From Treponema sp. (lineage in GTDB: Bacteria; Spirochaetota; Spirochaetia; Treponematales; Treponemataceae): a stretch of 16,805 bases of DNA. Shown piece after piece: positions 1-6,091 of this stretch (the stretch's first letter is position 1; every line of letters begins with the position of its first letter). The DNA lies in the NCBI GenBank assembly GCA_016292805.1, contig JAEDFM010000042.1:1-16805 (forward strand). Reading direction: 5' to 3'. Both the position numbers and the translations under genes were made by a program. The notes below the pieces were generated by a model, which saw nothing but the letters and a program-made list of their open reading frames with translations, was not told the origin of the DNA and did not search any database.

Positions 1-97
1 GACCACCAGCACCAGCTCATAAACCTTCCGCTCCAGAACACAGACCACCAGCACCAGCTCATAAACCTTCCGCTCCAGAACACAGACCACCAGCACC
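1..97 (+). repeat. 42-bp perfect tandem repeat inside the Pro-rich coding sequence
   Basis: Positions 1-42 and 43-84 are identical, and 85-97 repeats the first 13 bases of the unit before the sequence diverges. The period is a multiple of three, so each copy encodes the same 14 residues. The array runs off the left edge, so the true copy number is unknown. Complete identity at the nucleotide level implies recent duplication or ongoing slippage. Confidence 0.95.
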
Positions 98-305
98 TCG
101 CCCTTCCCACAAGACACCAAAGCCTCACATCCATAAGCCAGCCCCAGTTCCTGCTCCAGCTCCCAAAAGACCAAAGCAGCAGCGCCCATTAAAACGCCGC
201 AGATGCAACACTCACGGATTTTACGAATACGAATGGAATGACGACGCCGAATGTCCAAAATGCCATCACCACACCGCAAGAGTAAGAGTAAATCTTTGTT
301 TTTAG
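3..305 (+). CDS. C-terminal part of a Pro/His/Lys-rich repeat protein with a possible zinc ribbon (5' end outside window)
   Basis: An open frame enters from the left edge and ends at TAG 303-305, giving 100 visible residues. The first 28 are two identical 14-residue repeats (PPAPAHKPSAPEHR), followed by a degenerate Pro/Lys/His-rich stretch to about residue 58 and then a basic RRR. The last 33 residues look like a small folded unit: C68-x2-H71 followed by C84-x2-C87 and three histidines (88-90), spaced like a zinc ribbon of the CxxHG...CPxC kind. The stretch is visibly more GC-rich than the neighbouring genes. I do not recognise the family. The likely architecture is a flexible Pro-rich linker carrying a C-terminal metal-binding or nucleic-acid-binding knob, but this is inference. 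The start and N-terminal domain are not visible. It converges on mnmG, with 35 bases between the stops. A weak AT-rich hairpin (arms 290-295 and 304-309) followed by a few Ts overlaps the stop. Confidence 0.7.
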   Translation, partial: PPAPAHKPSAPEHRPPAPAHKPSAPEHRPPAPRPSHKTPKPHIHKPAPVPAPAPKRPKQQRPLKRRRCNTHGFYEYEWNDDAECPKCHHHTARVRVNLCF

Positions 306-327
306 ATTTTTAGCGTGTTCTATCGTA

Positions 328-355
328 TACTTAAAGCGTTCTAACGCTTTAAGTA
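328..355 (-). other. Hairpin overlapping the mnmG stop codon
   Basis: Arms 328-338 and 345-355 are perfectly complementary (11 bp) around a 6-base loop. The mnmG stop codon (341-343) lies in the loop. Neither strand has a T-run after the stem, so it does not fit the intrinsic-terminator pattern. It may mark the 3' end of the mnmG message or separate the two convergent genes; that is inference. Confidence 0.6.
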
Positions 356-2398
356 AACCATTAACAACATAATATCACTATTACGGATACCTGAAATTCT
401 GTTTGCCTGTCCCAAAGTTACCGGACGAACCTGTTCCAGTTTCAGGCGGGATTCGGCAGACAGGGAAGGAATTGAACCATAGTCAAAGTCGTCAGGAATG
501 TGTGTATTTTCCATTTTATGGAGTTTTTCTACACGCTTATCCTGCTTTTCTATATAGTATTTATACTTAGCTTCAATCTTAGCTTCTTCCCATTCCTTTT
601 CAGGATATCCTGGGTTTTCCATATCTGGCTTCTTAAGCAGCTGTGCTTCCATTTCTGCAAGGCGAGCATATTTAGCTTCAATAGCATCATACTGAGCCTG
701 AGTTTTTAGACCACATTCCAGTGCATATTTTGCCAGACGACGGTCTGCAGTATCGTGACGAAGCTTAAGTCTGTATTCTGCACGGGCAGTAAACATACGG
801 TAAGGCTCTTTTGTACCAAGAGTTACAAGGTCATCAATCAATACACCAATGTAACCTTCATCACGACCAATAATTACAGGCTTATATTCAGGAATGACTT
901 CAAACTTATCATATCCTGCATCATGCTGAATTTTAGAAATATACTGATTAAGTTCTTTTGTTTCTCTGTCGCTGATTTGGGCAAACAGATGTTTTTCTTC
1001 TGCAGTCATATCAGCTTTAGGACGGAAAGCACCAGGCTCTGTACTTGAAGGAACACCATTCATTGTTCCAGGAATTGCCGCCATAGGTCCACAAGTCTGA
1101 ATATGAGCCTTTGCGTAAAGTCCTGCATTCATACCAGCAACCATACCCTGACCAGCAGCTTCCTCGTAACCGGAAGTACCGTTAATCTGTCCAGCATCAA
1201 AAAGACCAGCAACACGTTTTGTTTCCAATGAAGGATAAAGCTGAGTTGGTTCTACAAAGTCATATTCAACAGCATAACCAGGACGACTCTGAACTGCATT
1301 TTCAAAACCAGGCATTGTGCGCATAAAAGCATCCTGAACACATTCAGGAAGAGATGAAGAAAAGCCGTTTAAGTACATTTCTTCAGTTTCCAAACCTTCT
1401 GGTTCTACGAAAATCTGATGGCGGTCTCTTTCTGTAAAACGCATAACCTTGTCTTCAATTGAAGGACAGTAACGAGGACCAATACCACTGATTTTTCCGC
1501 TGTACAATGGAGAGCGTCCAATATTATCGCGAATGATTTTATGAGTTTCTTCGTTTGTATAAACAATGTGGCAAGGCACCATTGGTCGTTCAACTTTTTC
1601 AGTTTCAAAGCTGAATGGAACAACTTCTTCGTCTCCGGCCTGTTCTTCAATTTTAGAAAAATCAATTGTTTTGCGGAGGATTCTAGGAGGCGTACCTGTC
1701 TTTAAGCGGCCGGTTGTAAATCCAAGTCGGTGAAGGCTTTCTGTAAGACCATAAGCTGCAGGCTCCCCTACACGACCACAAGGTGCATCATATTCACCAA
1801 TAAAAATACGGCCACCAAGGAAAGTTCCTGTTGTAAGAACAACAGCGCGAACTGGAATGATGCGGCCACGTTCAGTAACAACACCTGTAACCTTCTGGCG
1901 CATACCGGAGCAGGCAGCTTCTGTTTCGCCTGCGTGGCGGCTTTCCCCAGGAATTGTTCCCTTTTCTGCAGCAGAGTCTGCGTTTGGAGGAAGAGGTGTA
2001 GAAGACGCTGTTGTCAAAATATCAATTACAGTGTCCATTAATGTATAAAGATTTTCCTGTTTTTCGCAGGTTTTACGGGCAAGCTGAGAATATGTAATTT
2101 TGTCAGCCTGAGAACGAGGAGCCTGAACTGCAGGACCACGGCTCTTATTCAGCATACGGAACTGAATCATGGAGTGGTCAATAAGTTTTCCCATTTCTCC
2201 ACCAAGAGCATCAATTTCACGAACAATGTTTCCTTTAGCAATACCACCAATTGAAGGGTTACAGCTCATTCGTCCAATAGCATCTGGAGACTGAGTAATT
2301 AAAACAGTTCTTAATCCCATTCTGGCACAAGCAAGGCCAGCTTCAATTCCGGCATGACCAGCACCAACTACGGCAACATCGTAATAATCGTAAAACAT
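341..2398 (-). CDS. mnmG: MnmG (GidA), tRNA U34 carboxymethylaminomethyl modification enzyme, FAD-binding subunit
   Basis: With MnmE, this FAD enzyme makes the cmnm5 group on wobble uridine 34 of several tRNAs. The N-terminus has the dinucleotide motif GAGHAG (12-17). The SCNPSIGG motif gives the conserved Cys46, and GPRYCPSIED gives the second conserved Cys311. ALGGEMG, SRGPAVQAPRSQAD, GQINGTSGYEEAAGQG and GTKEPYRMFTARAEYRL are all family signatures, and the C-terminal MnmE/tRNA-binding helical domain is present (ending LMVYLKR). At 685 residues it is longer than E. coli MnmG (629). The excess sits in a Pro/Ser/Ala/Glu-rich insert at about 131-167 and a longer one at about 436-520, before the EGYIGVLIDDL motif. 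The ATG at 2398 aligns with the usual family start, yet has no Shine-Dalgarno sequence and follows a promoter -10 by only 8 bases. It is probably transcribed alone, from a promoter between it and gph. Confidence 0.97.
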   Translation of the reverse strand: MFYDYYDVAVVGAGHAGIEAGLACARMGLRTVLITQSPDAIGRMSCNPSIGGIAKGNIVREIDALGGEMGKLIDHSMIQFRMLNKSRGPAVQAPRSQADKITYSQLARKTCEKQENLYTLMDTVIDILTTASSTPLPPNADSAAEKGTIPGESRHAGETEAACSGMRQKVTGVVTERGRIIPVRAVVLTTGTFLGGRIFIGEYDAPCGRVGEPAAYGLTESLHRLGFTTGRLKTGTPPRILRKTIDFSKIEEQAGDEEVVPFSFETEKVERPMVPCHIVYTNEETHKIIRDNIGRSPLYSGKISGIGPRYCPSIEDKVMRFTERDRHQIFVEPEGLETEEMYLNGFSSSLPECVQDAFMRTMPGFENAVQSRPGYAVEYDFVEPTQLYPSLETKRVAGLFDAGQINGTSGYEEAAGQGMVAGMNAGLYAKAHIQTCGPMAAIPGTMNGVPSSTEPGAFRPKADMTAEEKHLFAQISDRETKELNQYISKIQHDAGYDKFEVIPEYKPVIIGRDEGYIGVLIDDLVTLGTKEPYRMFTARAEYRLKLRHDTADRRLAKYALECGLKTQAQYDAIEAKYARLAEMEAQLLKKPDMENPGYPEKEWEEAKIEAKYKYYIEKQDKRVEKLHKMENTHIPDDFDYGSIPSLSAESRLKLEQVRPVTLGQANRISGIRNSDIMLLMVYLKR

Positions 2399-2406
2399 AT
2401 TATAGC

Positions 2407-2435
2407 ATTATAGTAAAAAGAGAGACTTTGTACAA
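2407..2435 (-). promoter_or_regulatory. Strong sigma-70-type promoter for mnmG, apparently giving a leaderless mRNA
   Basis: On the minus strand, TTGTAC (2430-2435) is separated by exactly 17 bases from a consensus TATAAT (2407-2412). Transcription would begin about 7 bases further on, near 2400, while the mnmG ATG occupies 2398-2396. This leaves a 5' leader of roughly 0-2 bases. A second TATAAT (2399-2404) abuts the ATG. Confidence 0.7.
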
Positions 2436-2449
2436 ACAAGAAAATCAAC

Positions 2450-3121
2450 TTAAGAATTCAGAATCAATACAGCTAATTCAGCAGGGGTCGACACAGTAGT
2501 TTTTGCACCGTGTTCCAAAAGAAAATCTTTTCCTCTGAATCCCCACTCTACACCAATTGCATCTATTCCCGCATTTATTCCAGTTTGAATATCAACATCA
2601 GAATCCCCAATAAATACAGTTTGAGCTTTGATATTATCGTCCAAAGGGGACAGACCCCATTTACCCAAAAGCTGATATACTCCATCTGGCGCAGGTTTAA
2701 CAGGGATAGAGTCCTTTCCTCCGCTTACAAAATCAAACAGCCCCGGAAAATACTTCTGACACAAAGTAACAGCAGCTACTTCATCTTTGTTTGTATTAAC
2801 TCCGGTTTTTACTCCAGCCTTTCGTAAAACCCTAAGACATTCTACCATTCCTTCATAAGGTCCGGTTTTTTGTGCAGAATGAGAACGGTAATACTCTACA
2901 AATTCATCATAAACAGCTTTATATTCTGGATTTTCTCTGCCACCAGGGACAGCCCTTTCTACCAGCTTTGCAATCCCATTTCCCACCATATATTTTACTT
3001 TTTCAGTTTCATGAACCTGCATTCCATGAACAGCAAGAACATGATTGATTGCAGCTGCAAGATCATCAAGAGTATTTAATATAGTTCCATCTAAATCAAA
3101 AATTGCCACAGAATATTTCAT
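2450..3121 (-). CDS. HAD-superfamily hydrolase, phosphoglycolate phosphatase-like (Gph/PGP family)
   Basis: This is a 223-residue haloacid-dehalogenase phosphatase. All four HAD motifs are visible: DLDGT (9-13) with nucleophile D9 and acid/base D11; T110 in GVNTNKD; K142 in PVKPAPDGV; and the acidic GDSDVD (172-177). The helical cap between motifs I and II matches the PGP/PGMB1 subclass. Likely substrates are phosphoglycolate (from DNA 3'-end repair) or another small phosphate ester, including nucleotides or pyrophosphate; sequence alone cannot decide. The ATG at 3121 has an AAGGTG ribosome site five bases upstream. The stop of the MFS remnant overlaps that ribosome site, which suggests the phosphatase was once translationally coupled to an upstream transporter gene. 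mnmG follows on the same strand after a 51-base gap holding its own promoter. Confidence 0.88.
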   Translation of the reverse strand: MKYSVAIFDLDGTILNTLDDLAAAINHVLAVHGMQVHETEKVKYMVGNGIAKLVERAVPGGRENPEYKAVYDEFVEYYRSHSAQKTGPYEGMVECLRVLRKAGVKTGVNTNKDEVAAVTLCQKYFPGLFDFVSGGKDSIPVKPAPDGVYQLLGKWGLSPLDDNIKAQTVFIGDSDVDIQTGINAGIDAIGVEWGFRGKDFLLEHGAKTTVSTPAELAVLILNS

Positions 3122-3125
3122 CTTT

Positions 3126-3285
3126 TCACCTTAATAGTAGCTGCATAAGCACTGTTACAAAGACAAGTACAGCAGATACAATAAACAAAGTTTCAATTCC
3201 CAGTTTTGCCAGATTACGCCACCAAAAAGAGCAATAACAATTGTAATCATATGATAACAGAAATTCCAGTGGAAATTGTAGCCAT
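3126..3285 (-). pseudogene. Frameshifted C-terminal remnant of an MFS-type transporter
   Basis: Three consecutive pieces in three different frames of the minus strand join into one plausible transporter C-terminus. The pieces are ATISTGISVII (from 3282), then MITIVIALFGGVIWQ, then KLGIETLFIVSAVLVFVTVL running to MQLLLR and a TGA at 3126-3128. Together they read as the last two transmembrane helices, with the GG-V-I-W...LG spacing seen at the end of many major-facilitator proteins. The frame changes fall near 3247-3250 and near 3213. No single frame is open across the region. The 5' two-thirds of the gene is missing: directly upstream is the stop codon of the EamA-type gene. I read this as a deletion scar followed by decay; the family assignment rests on pattern recognition only. 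Confidence 0.65.
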
Positions 3286-3298
3286 CTATTTTAATATT

Positions 3299-3718
3299 TT
3301 AGCCTGCCAGCACCATAAACACCGTGCCCGCGCAAATCAATACACATCCAACTGCACTTTTCCAGGTAAAACTTTCATGCAAAAACACAAACGCCAGCAA
3401 TAAAGTCAACACAACACTCATCTTATCAATTGGAACAACTTTACTGGCGTCCCCCATCTGCAACGCCTTGTAATAGCACAGCCAGCTGAACCCGGTAGCT
3501 AATCCAGATAAAATCAGAAAAATCCAGCTGCGTTTTGAAATAAGGGACAGACCTCCCTGCTGGTTTGTAATAAAAACCATTACCCATGACATAAGCAGGA
3601 CCACACAGGTACGAATTGCCGTAGCAAGATTAGATCCAACCCCTTCAATACCAACCTTAGCCAGAATAGAAGTTAAAGCCGCAAAAACCGACGATAAAAT
3701 TGCAAATAAAAGCCACAT
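3299..3718 (-). CDS. Small EamA/DMT-type membrane protein (single-domain transporter)
   Basis: The protein is 139 residues and almost wholly hydrophobic, with about five transmembrane segments (roughly 2-19, 30-49, 64-83, 88-107 and 117-137). The patterns YYKALQMGDASKVVPIDKMSVVLT and FVFLHESFTWKSAVGCVLICAGTVFM are typical of one half of an EamA-family drug/metabolite transporter. Such half-size proteins usually work as dimers, and the substrate is unknown. A TTG at 3730 could extend the frame by four codons, but it overlaps the ribosome site. GAGGA sits five bases before the ATG at 3716-3718, so I start there. A TATAAT (3736-3741) lies just upstream, with no convincing -35. It is the first gene of a minus-strand run and sits directly against the MFS remnant. 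Confidence 0.85.
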   Translation of the reverse strand: MWLLFAILSSVFAALTSILAKVGIEGVGSNLATAIRTCVVLLMSWVMVFITNQQGGLSLISKRSWIFLILSGLATGFSWLCYYKALQMGDASKVVPIDKMSVVLTLLLAFVFLHESFTWKSAVGCVLICAGTVFMVLAG

Positions 3719-3735
3719 AATTATCCTCAAAAACT

Positions 3736-3741
3736 ATTATA
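3736..3741 (-). promoter_or_regulatory. Candidate -10 element for the EamA-type gene
   Basis: A perfect TATAAT on the minus strand lies 17 bases before the chosen ATG. The hexamer at the matching -35 distance (3759-3764) reads GAAATA, which is weak, so the assignment is tentative. Confidence 0.35.
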
Positions 3742-3781
3742 TCATCAAATCAAATAAATATTTCTACTTATTTCATAATTA

Positions 3782-3811
3782 TTGTTAAATCACAAAATGT
3801 CATGTTACAAT
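3782..3811 (+). promoter_or_regulatory. Candidate promoter for cytidine deaminase
   Basis: TTGTTA (3782-3787) and TACAAT (3806-3811) are separated by 18 bases. The ribosome site AGGAG follows at 3819-3823, ahead of the ATG at 3831, leaving a short leader of about 13 bases. Confidence 0.55.
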
Positions 3812-3830
3812 AAAAAAAGGAGCACTGACT

Positions 3831-4226
3831 ATGGATACAGATTTATTAATTCAAACTGCAGTTAAAATGCTGGACTTTTCTTATGTACCTTATTCACATT
3901 TTCATGTAGGTGCTGCACTTCTTACAAAATCTGGAAAAATTTATACTGGCTGTAACATTGAAAATGCGGCTTACGGTCCAAGTAACTGTGCTGAGCGAAC
4001 TGCAATCTTCAAGGCTGTCAGCGAAGGTGAAAAAGAATTCCAAGCCATTGCTGTAGTTGGCGGGTCAGAAGGAAAAATTGAAGATTTCTGTCCTCCTTGC
4101 GGTGTTTGCCGGCAGGTTATGGCTGAATTCTGCGATAAAGATTTTAAAATTATCCTTAGCAATGGCAAAAAAGAAGTAAAAACCTTTACACTTTCAGATT
4201 TACTTCCAGAAAGCTTCAGTCTATAA
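3831..4226 (+). CDS. cdd: Cytidine deaminase
   Basis: This enzyme deaminates cytidine and deoxycytidine to uridine and deoxyuridine in pyrimidine salvage. At 131 residues it is the length of the small tetrameric class. The zinc site is intact: C53-A-E55 in NCAERTA, with E55 the proton shuttle, and C90/C93 in PPCGVC. The substrate-binding segments YSHFHVGAAL (21-30) and GCNIENAAYGPS (40-51) are canonical. An AGGAG ribosome site lies seven bases before the ATG. It stands alone between the EamA-type gene, which is divergent, and the GH3 gene, with its own promoter, and no clear terminator follows it. The gene is ordinary in every visible respect. Confidence 0.96.
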   Translation: MDTDLLIQTAVKMLDFSYVPYSHFHVGAALLTKSGKIYTGCNIENAAYGPSNCAERTAIFKAVSEGEKEFQAIAVVGGSEGKIEDFCPPCGVCRQVMAEFCDKDFKIILSNGKKEVKTFTLSDLLPESFSL

Positions 4227-4268
4227 ACTTTAACTACGCTTCAGTTTTTTAATCTATTTTAATTTACC

Positions 4269-4297
4269 TTGAAAAATCCTCTATTATTTTATATTCT
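4269..4297 (+). promoter_or_regulatory. Candidate promoter in the GH3 leader
   Basis: TTGAAA (4269-4274) and TATTCT (4292-4297) are 17 bases apart in a very AT-rich 115-base gap. TATAGT (4297-4302) is a better -10 but is 22 bases from that -35. The placement is therefore uncertain. Confidence 0.35.
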
Positions 4298-4334
4298 ATA
4301 GTATACCTATAAATTTATTCATTTGAGAGGATTT
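4274..4334 (+). promoter_or_regulatory. Inverted repeat that could sequester the GH3 ribosome-binding site
   Basis: AAATCCTCT (4274-4282) is a perfect 9-base complement of AGAGGATTT (4326-4334), which contains the Shine-Dalgarno region of the GH3 gene. If transcription starts upstream of 4274 the two arms could pair and hide the ribosome site. If the promoter at 4269-4297 is used, the left arm is not in the RNA and the repeat is coincidence. Confidence 0.3.
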
Positions 4335-4341
4335 AATTATT

Positions 4342-6039
4342 ATGAGTAAAAAACTAAAGAAAAACTTTAAGGTTAATTTCCTTATGAATGTTGCCGGCGG
4401 CATTCAGGTTAAGAAATTAAATAAAGCTGCAAAAAACTGTGAAAAAGCACAGGATGCAACACTTAGAGCAATTCTTGAATACGCAAAAGACACAGAATGG
4501 GGAAAGGCTCACAATTATGCTGAAATCCTCACCGCTAAAACACCTGCTGAATTACAGCAGAAATGGGAAGCAAATGTTCCAGCTTGTCAGTACGAAGATA
4601 TCCGTCCTTTAGTAGAACGCCATAAGAACGGCGAAGAAAACCTTTTGTTCCCAGGAAAACCAATGATGTATGCTACTACATCTGGTACAACAAAAGAACC
4701 AAAATGGATTCCAATTACAAATGAATACTATCAGAACATTTATTCTAAAATGTCTAAAGTATGGTTGTGGACATTCATTCACCACCGTCCAAAGGTATTT
4801 GGTGGTATGTGTACATCAATCGTAGGTAAATCAGTTGAAGGAGCTGCTCCAGACGGAACAGTTTACGGTTCAGTTTCTGGTGTAACACGCCGCGACTGTC
4901 CAGATTTCATCCATAACCTGTACAACGAACCAGATGAAATATACTCTATCGCTGACTACAAAGCTCGTTACTACTGTATCATGCGTACTGGTATCGAAAA
5001 CGATACAACTCTCCTTGTAACAGCTAACCCATCTACAATCGTAGAAATGCAGAACAATGTAAACGAATTTTATGATGATTACGTAAAAGATATCGAAAAT
5101 GGTACTTTGAACGCTAATCTTAAACTTGAACCAGAGATCCGTAAAGTTCTTGAAGCTCGCTATAAGCCAAATCCAGCTCGTGCAGCAGAACTTCGTGCTC
5201 TTAAAGAAAAATATGGTACAGTTCTTCCAAAACACTACTGGCCAAACATGCAGGTTCTTACAACATGGAAATGTGGTAACACAAAAGTTTACCTTGAAAA
5301 ATTCAAGGATTCTTTCCCAGAAGGAATGTTACACCAGGAATTCGGTTTCTTTGCTTCAGAATGTCGTTCAGGTCTTGTAATGAACGGAAAGAACGATACT
5401 GTATTGTTCCCACACATGCACTACTTCGAATTCGTAAAAGAAGAAGATCTTGATAATCCAAACAAGAAATTCCTTCGTCTTTGTGAACTTGAAAAAGGAA
5501 AACGCTATTCTATCTTCGTAACAACATTCGCTGGTCTCTACCGTTATGATATGAACGACCTTGTTGAAGTTACAGACTTCTACGGAACAATTCCATGTAT
5601 CCAGATGGTACAGAAAATCAACGGCATTATTACAATGACTGGTGAAAAGCTTCACGAAAGTCAGTTCATTGATGCAGTTCATCAGGCTGAAAAATCTGAA
5701 GGAACACCACTTAAATTCTTTGTAGGTTTCGCTGACCTTGCAACATCTACTTACAACTTCTACTTCGAATTTGCTGATCAGAATGCTACTCAGGAAATGG
5801 CTGATAAGCTGGCTGCTGTTGTAGATAAGAACCTTAAAGAAATGAATATTGAATATGCTGCAAAACGCGACTCATTCCGTGTTAAGGATCCAGTTGCATT
5901 CTTGTTGCAGAAAGAATCATTCGAAACATACAAAGCACGCTGTATTGATATGGGTGCCCGCGATGGTCAGTTCAAGCTTAACCTGTTGATGCAGGATGAA
6001 AAACGCCACGCTATGTTCAAAGACTTAGTTCGCAAATAA
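4342..6039 (+). CDS. GH3-family acyl-adenylating / acyl-amino-acid synthetase-like protein
   Basis: This 565-residue protein belongs to the family named after the plant GH3 auxin-responsive proteins, within the adenylate-forming (luciferase-like) superfamily. Plant members join jasmonate or indole-acetate to amino acids through an acyl-AMP; the role of bacterial members is largely unknown. Visible signatures are the nucleotide loop YATTSGTTKEPKWIPIT (110-126), the EFGFFASECRSGL segment (333-345) and the YRYDMNDLVEV motif (400-410), which corresponds to the ATP-contacting YRxGD region. GEKLHESQF follows in the hinge before a smaller C-terminal domain. No signal peptide or membrane segment is evident, so it is cytosolic. 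It starts at an ATG with AGAGGA about ten bases upstream. Arginine is almost always CGT or CGC, unlike the nearby regulators, suggesting high expression. ilvC begins 52 bases downstream without a terminator, implying co-transcription. Acyl and amine substrates cannot be inferred. Confidence 0.88.
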   Translation: MSKKLKKNFKVNFLMNVAGGIQVKKLNKAAKNCEKAQDATLRAILEYAKDTEWGKAHNYAEILTAKTPAELQQKWEANVPACQYEDIRPLVERHKNGEENLLFPGKPMMYATTSGTTKEPKWIPITNEYYQNIYSKMSKVWLWTFIHHRPKVFGGMCTSIVGKSVEGAAPDGTVYGSVSGVTRRDCPDFIHNLYNEPDEIYSIADYKARYYCIMRTGIENDTTLLVTANPSTIVEMQNNVNEFYDDYVKDIENGTLNANLKLEPEIRKVLEARYKPNPARAAELRALKEKYGTVLPKHYWPNMQVLTTWKCGNTKVYLEKFKDSFPEGMLHQEFGFFASECRSGLVMNGKNDTVLFPHMHYFEFVKEEDLDNPNKKFLRLCELEKGKRYSIFVTTFAGLYRYDMNDLVEVTDFYGTIPCIQMVQKINGIITMTGEKLHESQFIDAVHQAEKSEGTPLKFFVGFADLATSTYNFYFEFADQNATQEMADKLAAVVDKNLKEMNIEYAAKRDSFRVKDPVAFLLQKESFETYKARCIDMGARDGQFKLNLLMQDEKRHAMFKDLVRK

Positions 6040-6051
6040 AAAAAATATATA

Positions 6052-6075
6052 GTTCCGGAGTTTAATCTTCGGAAC
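6052..6075 (+). other. Intergenic hairpin between GH3 and ilvC
   Basis: Arms 6052-6060 and 6067-6075 pair over 9 bp (one G-U) around the loop TTTAAT. No T-run follows, so it should not terminate transcription. It ends eight bases before the 5' edge of the ilvC ribosome site and could protect or punctuate the dicistronic message. Confidence 0.5.
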
Positions 6076-6091
6076 ATTATGGAGTTATAAA

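Noticed and set aside
1..97. CRISPR-like repeat at the left edge
   Set aside because: The 42-base units are directly adjacent with no spacers and are in frame with a coding sequence, so they are a coding tandem repeat.
328..355. Intrinsic terminator for mnmG or the left-edge gene
   Set aside because: The stem is perfect but no T-run follows on either strand; listed as a hairpin only.
1730..2048. Plus-strand open frames antisense to mnmG
   Set aside because: These are shadows of mnmG, placed opposite its GC-richer insert; no ribosome site or domain.
3206..3403. Plus-strand open frame across the MFS remnant and the end of the EamA-type gene
   Set aside because: It overlaps a well-supported gene on the other strand, and its translation resembles no family.
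3719..3730. TTG start four codons upstream for the EamA-type protein
   Set aside because: The TTG runs into the GAGGA ribosome site that serves the ATG at 3718.
4212..4246. GCTTCAGT repeated after cdd, considered as a terminator
   Set aside because: The copies are direct and not inverted, so they cannot form a stem; no other hairpin with a T-run is present.
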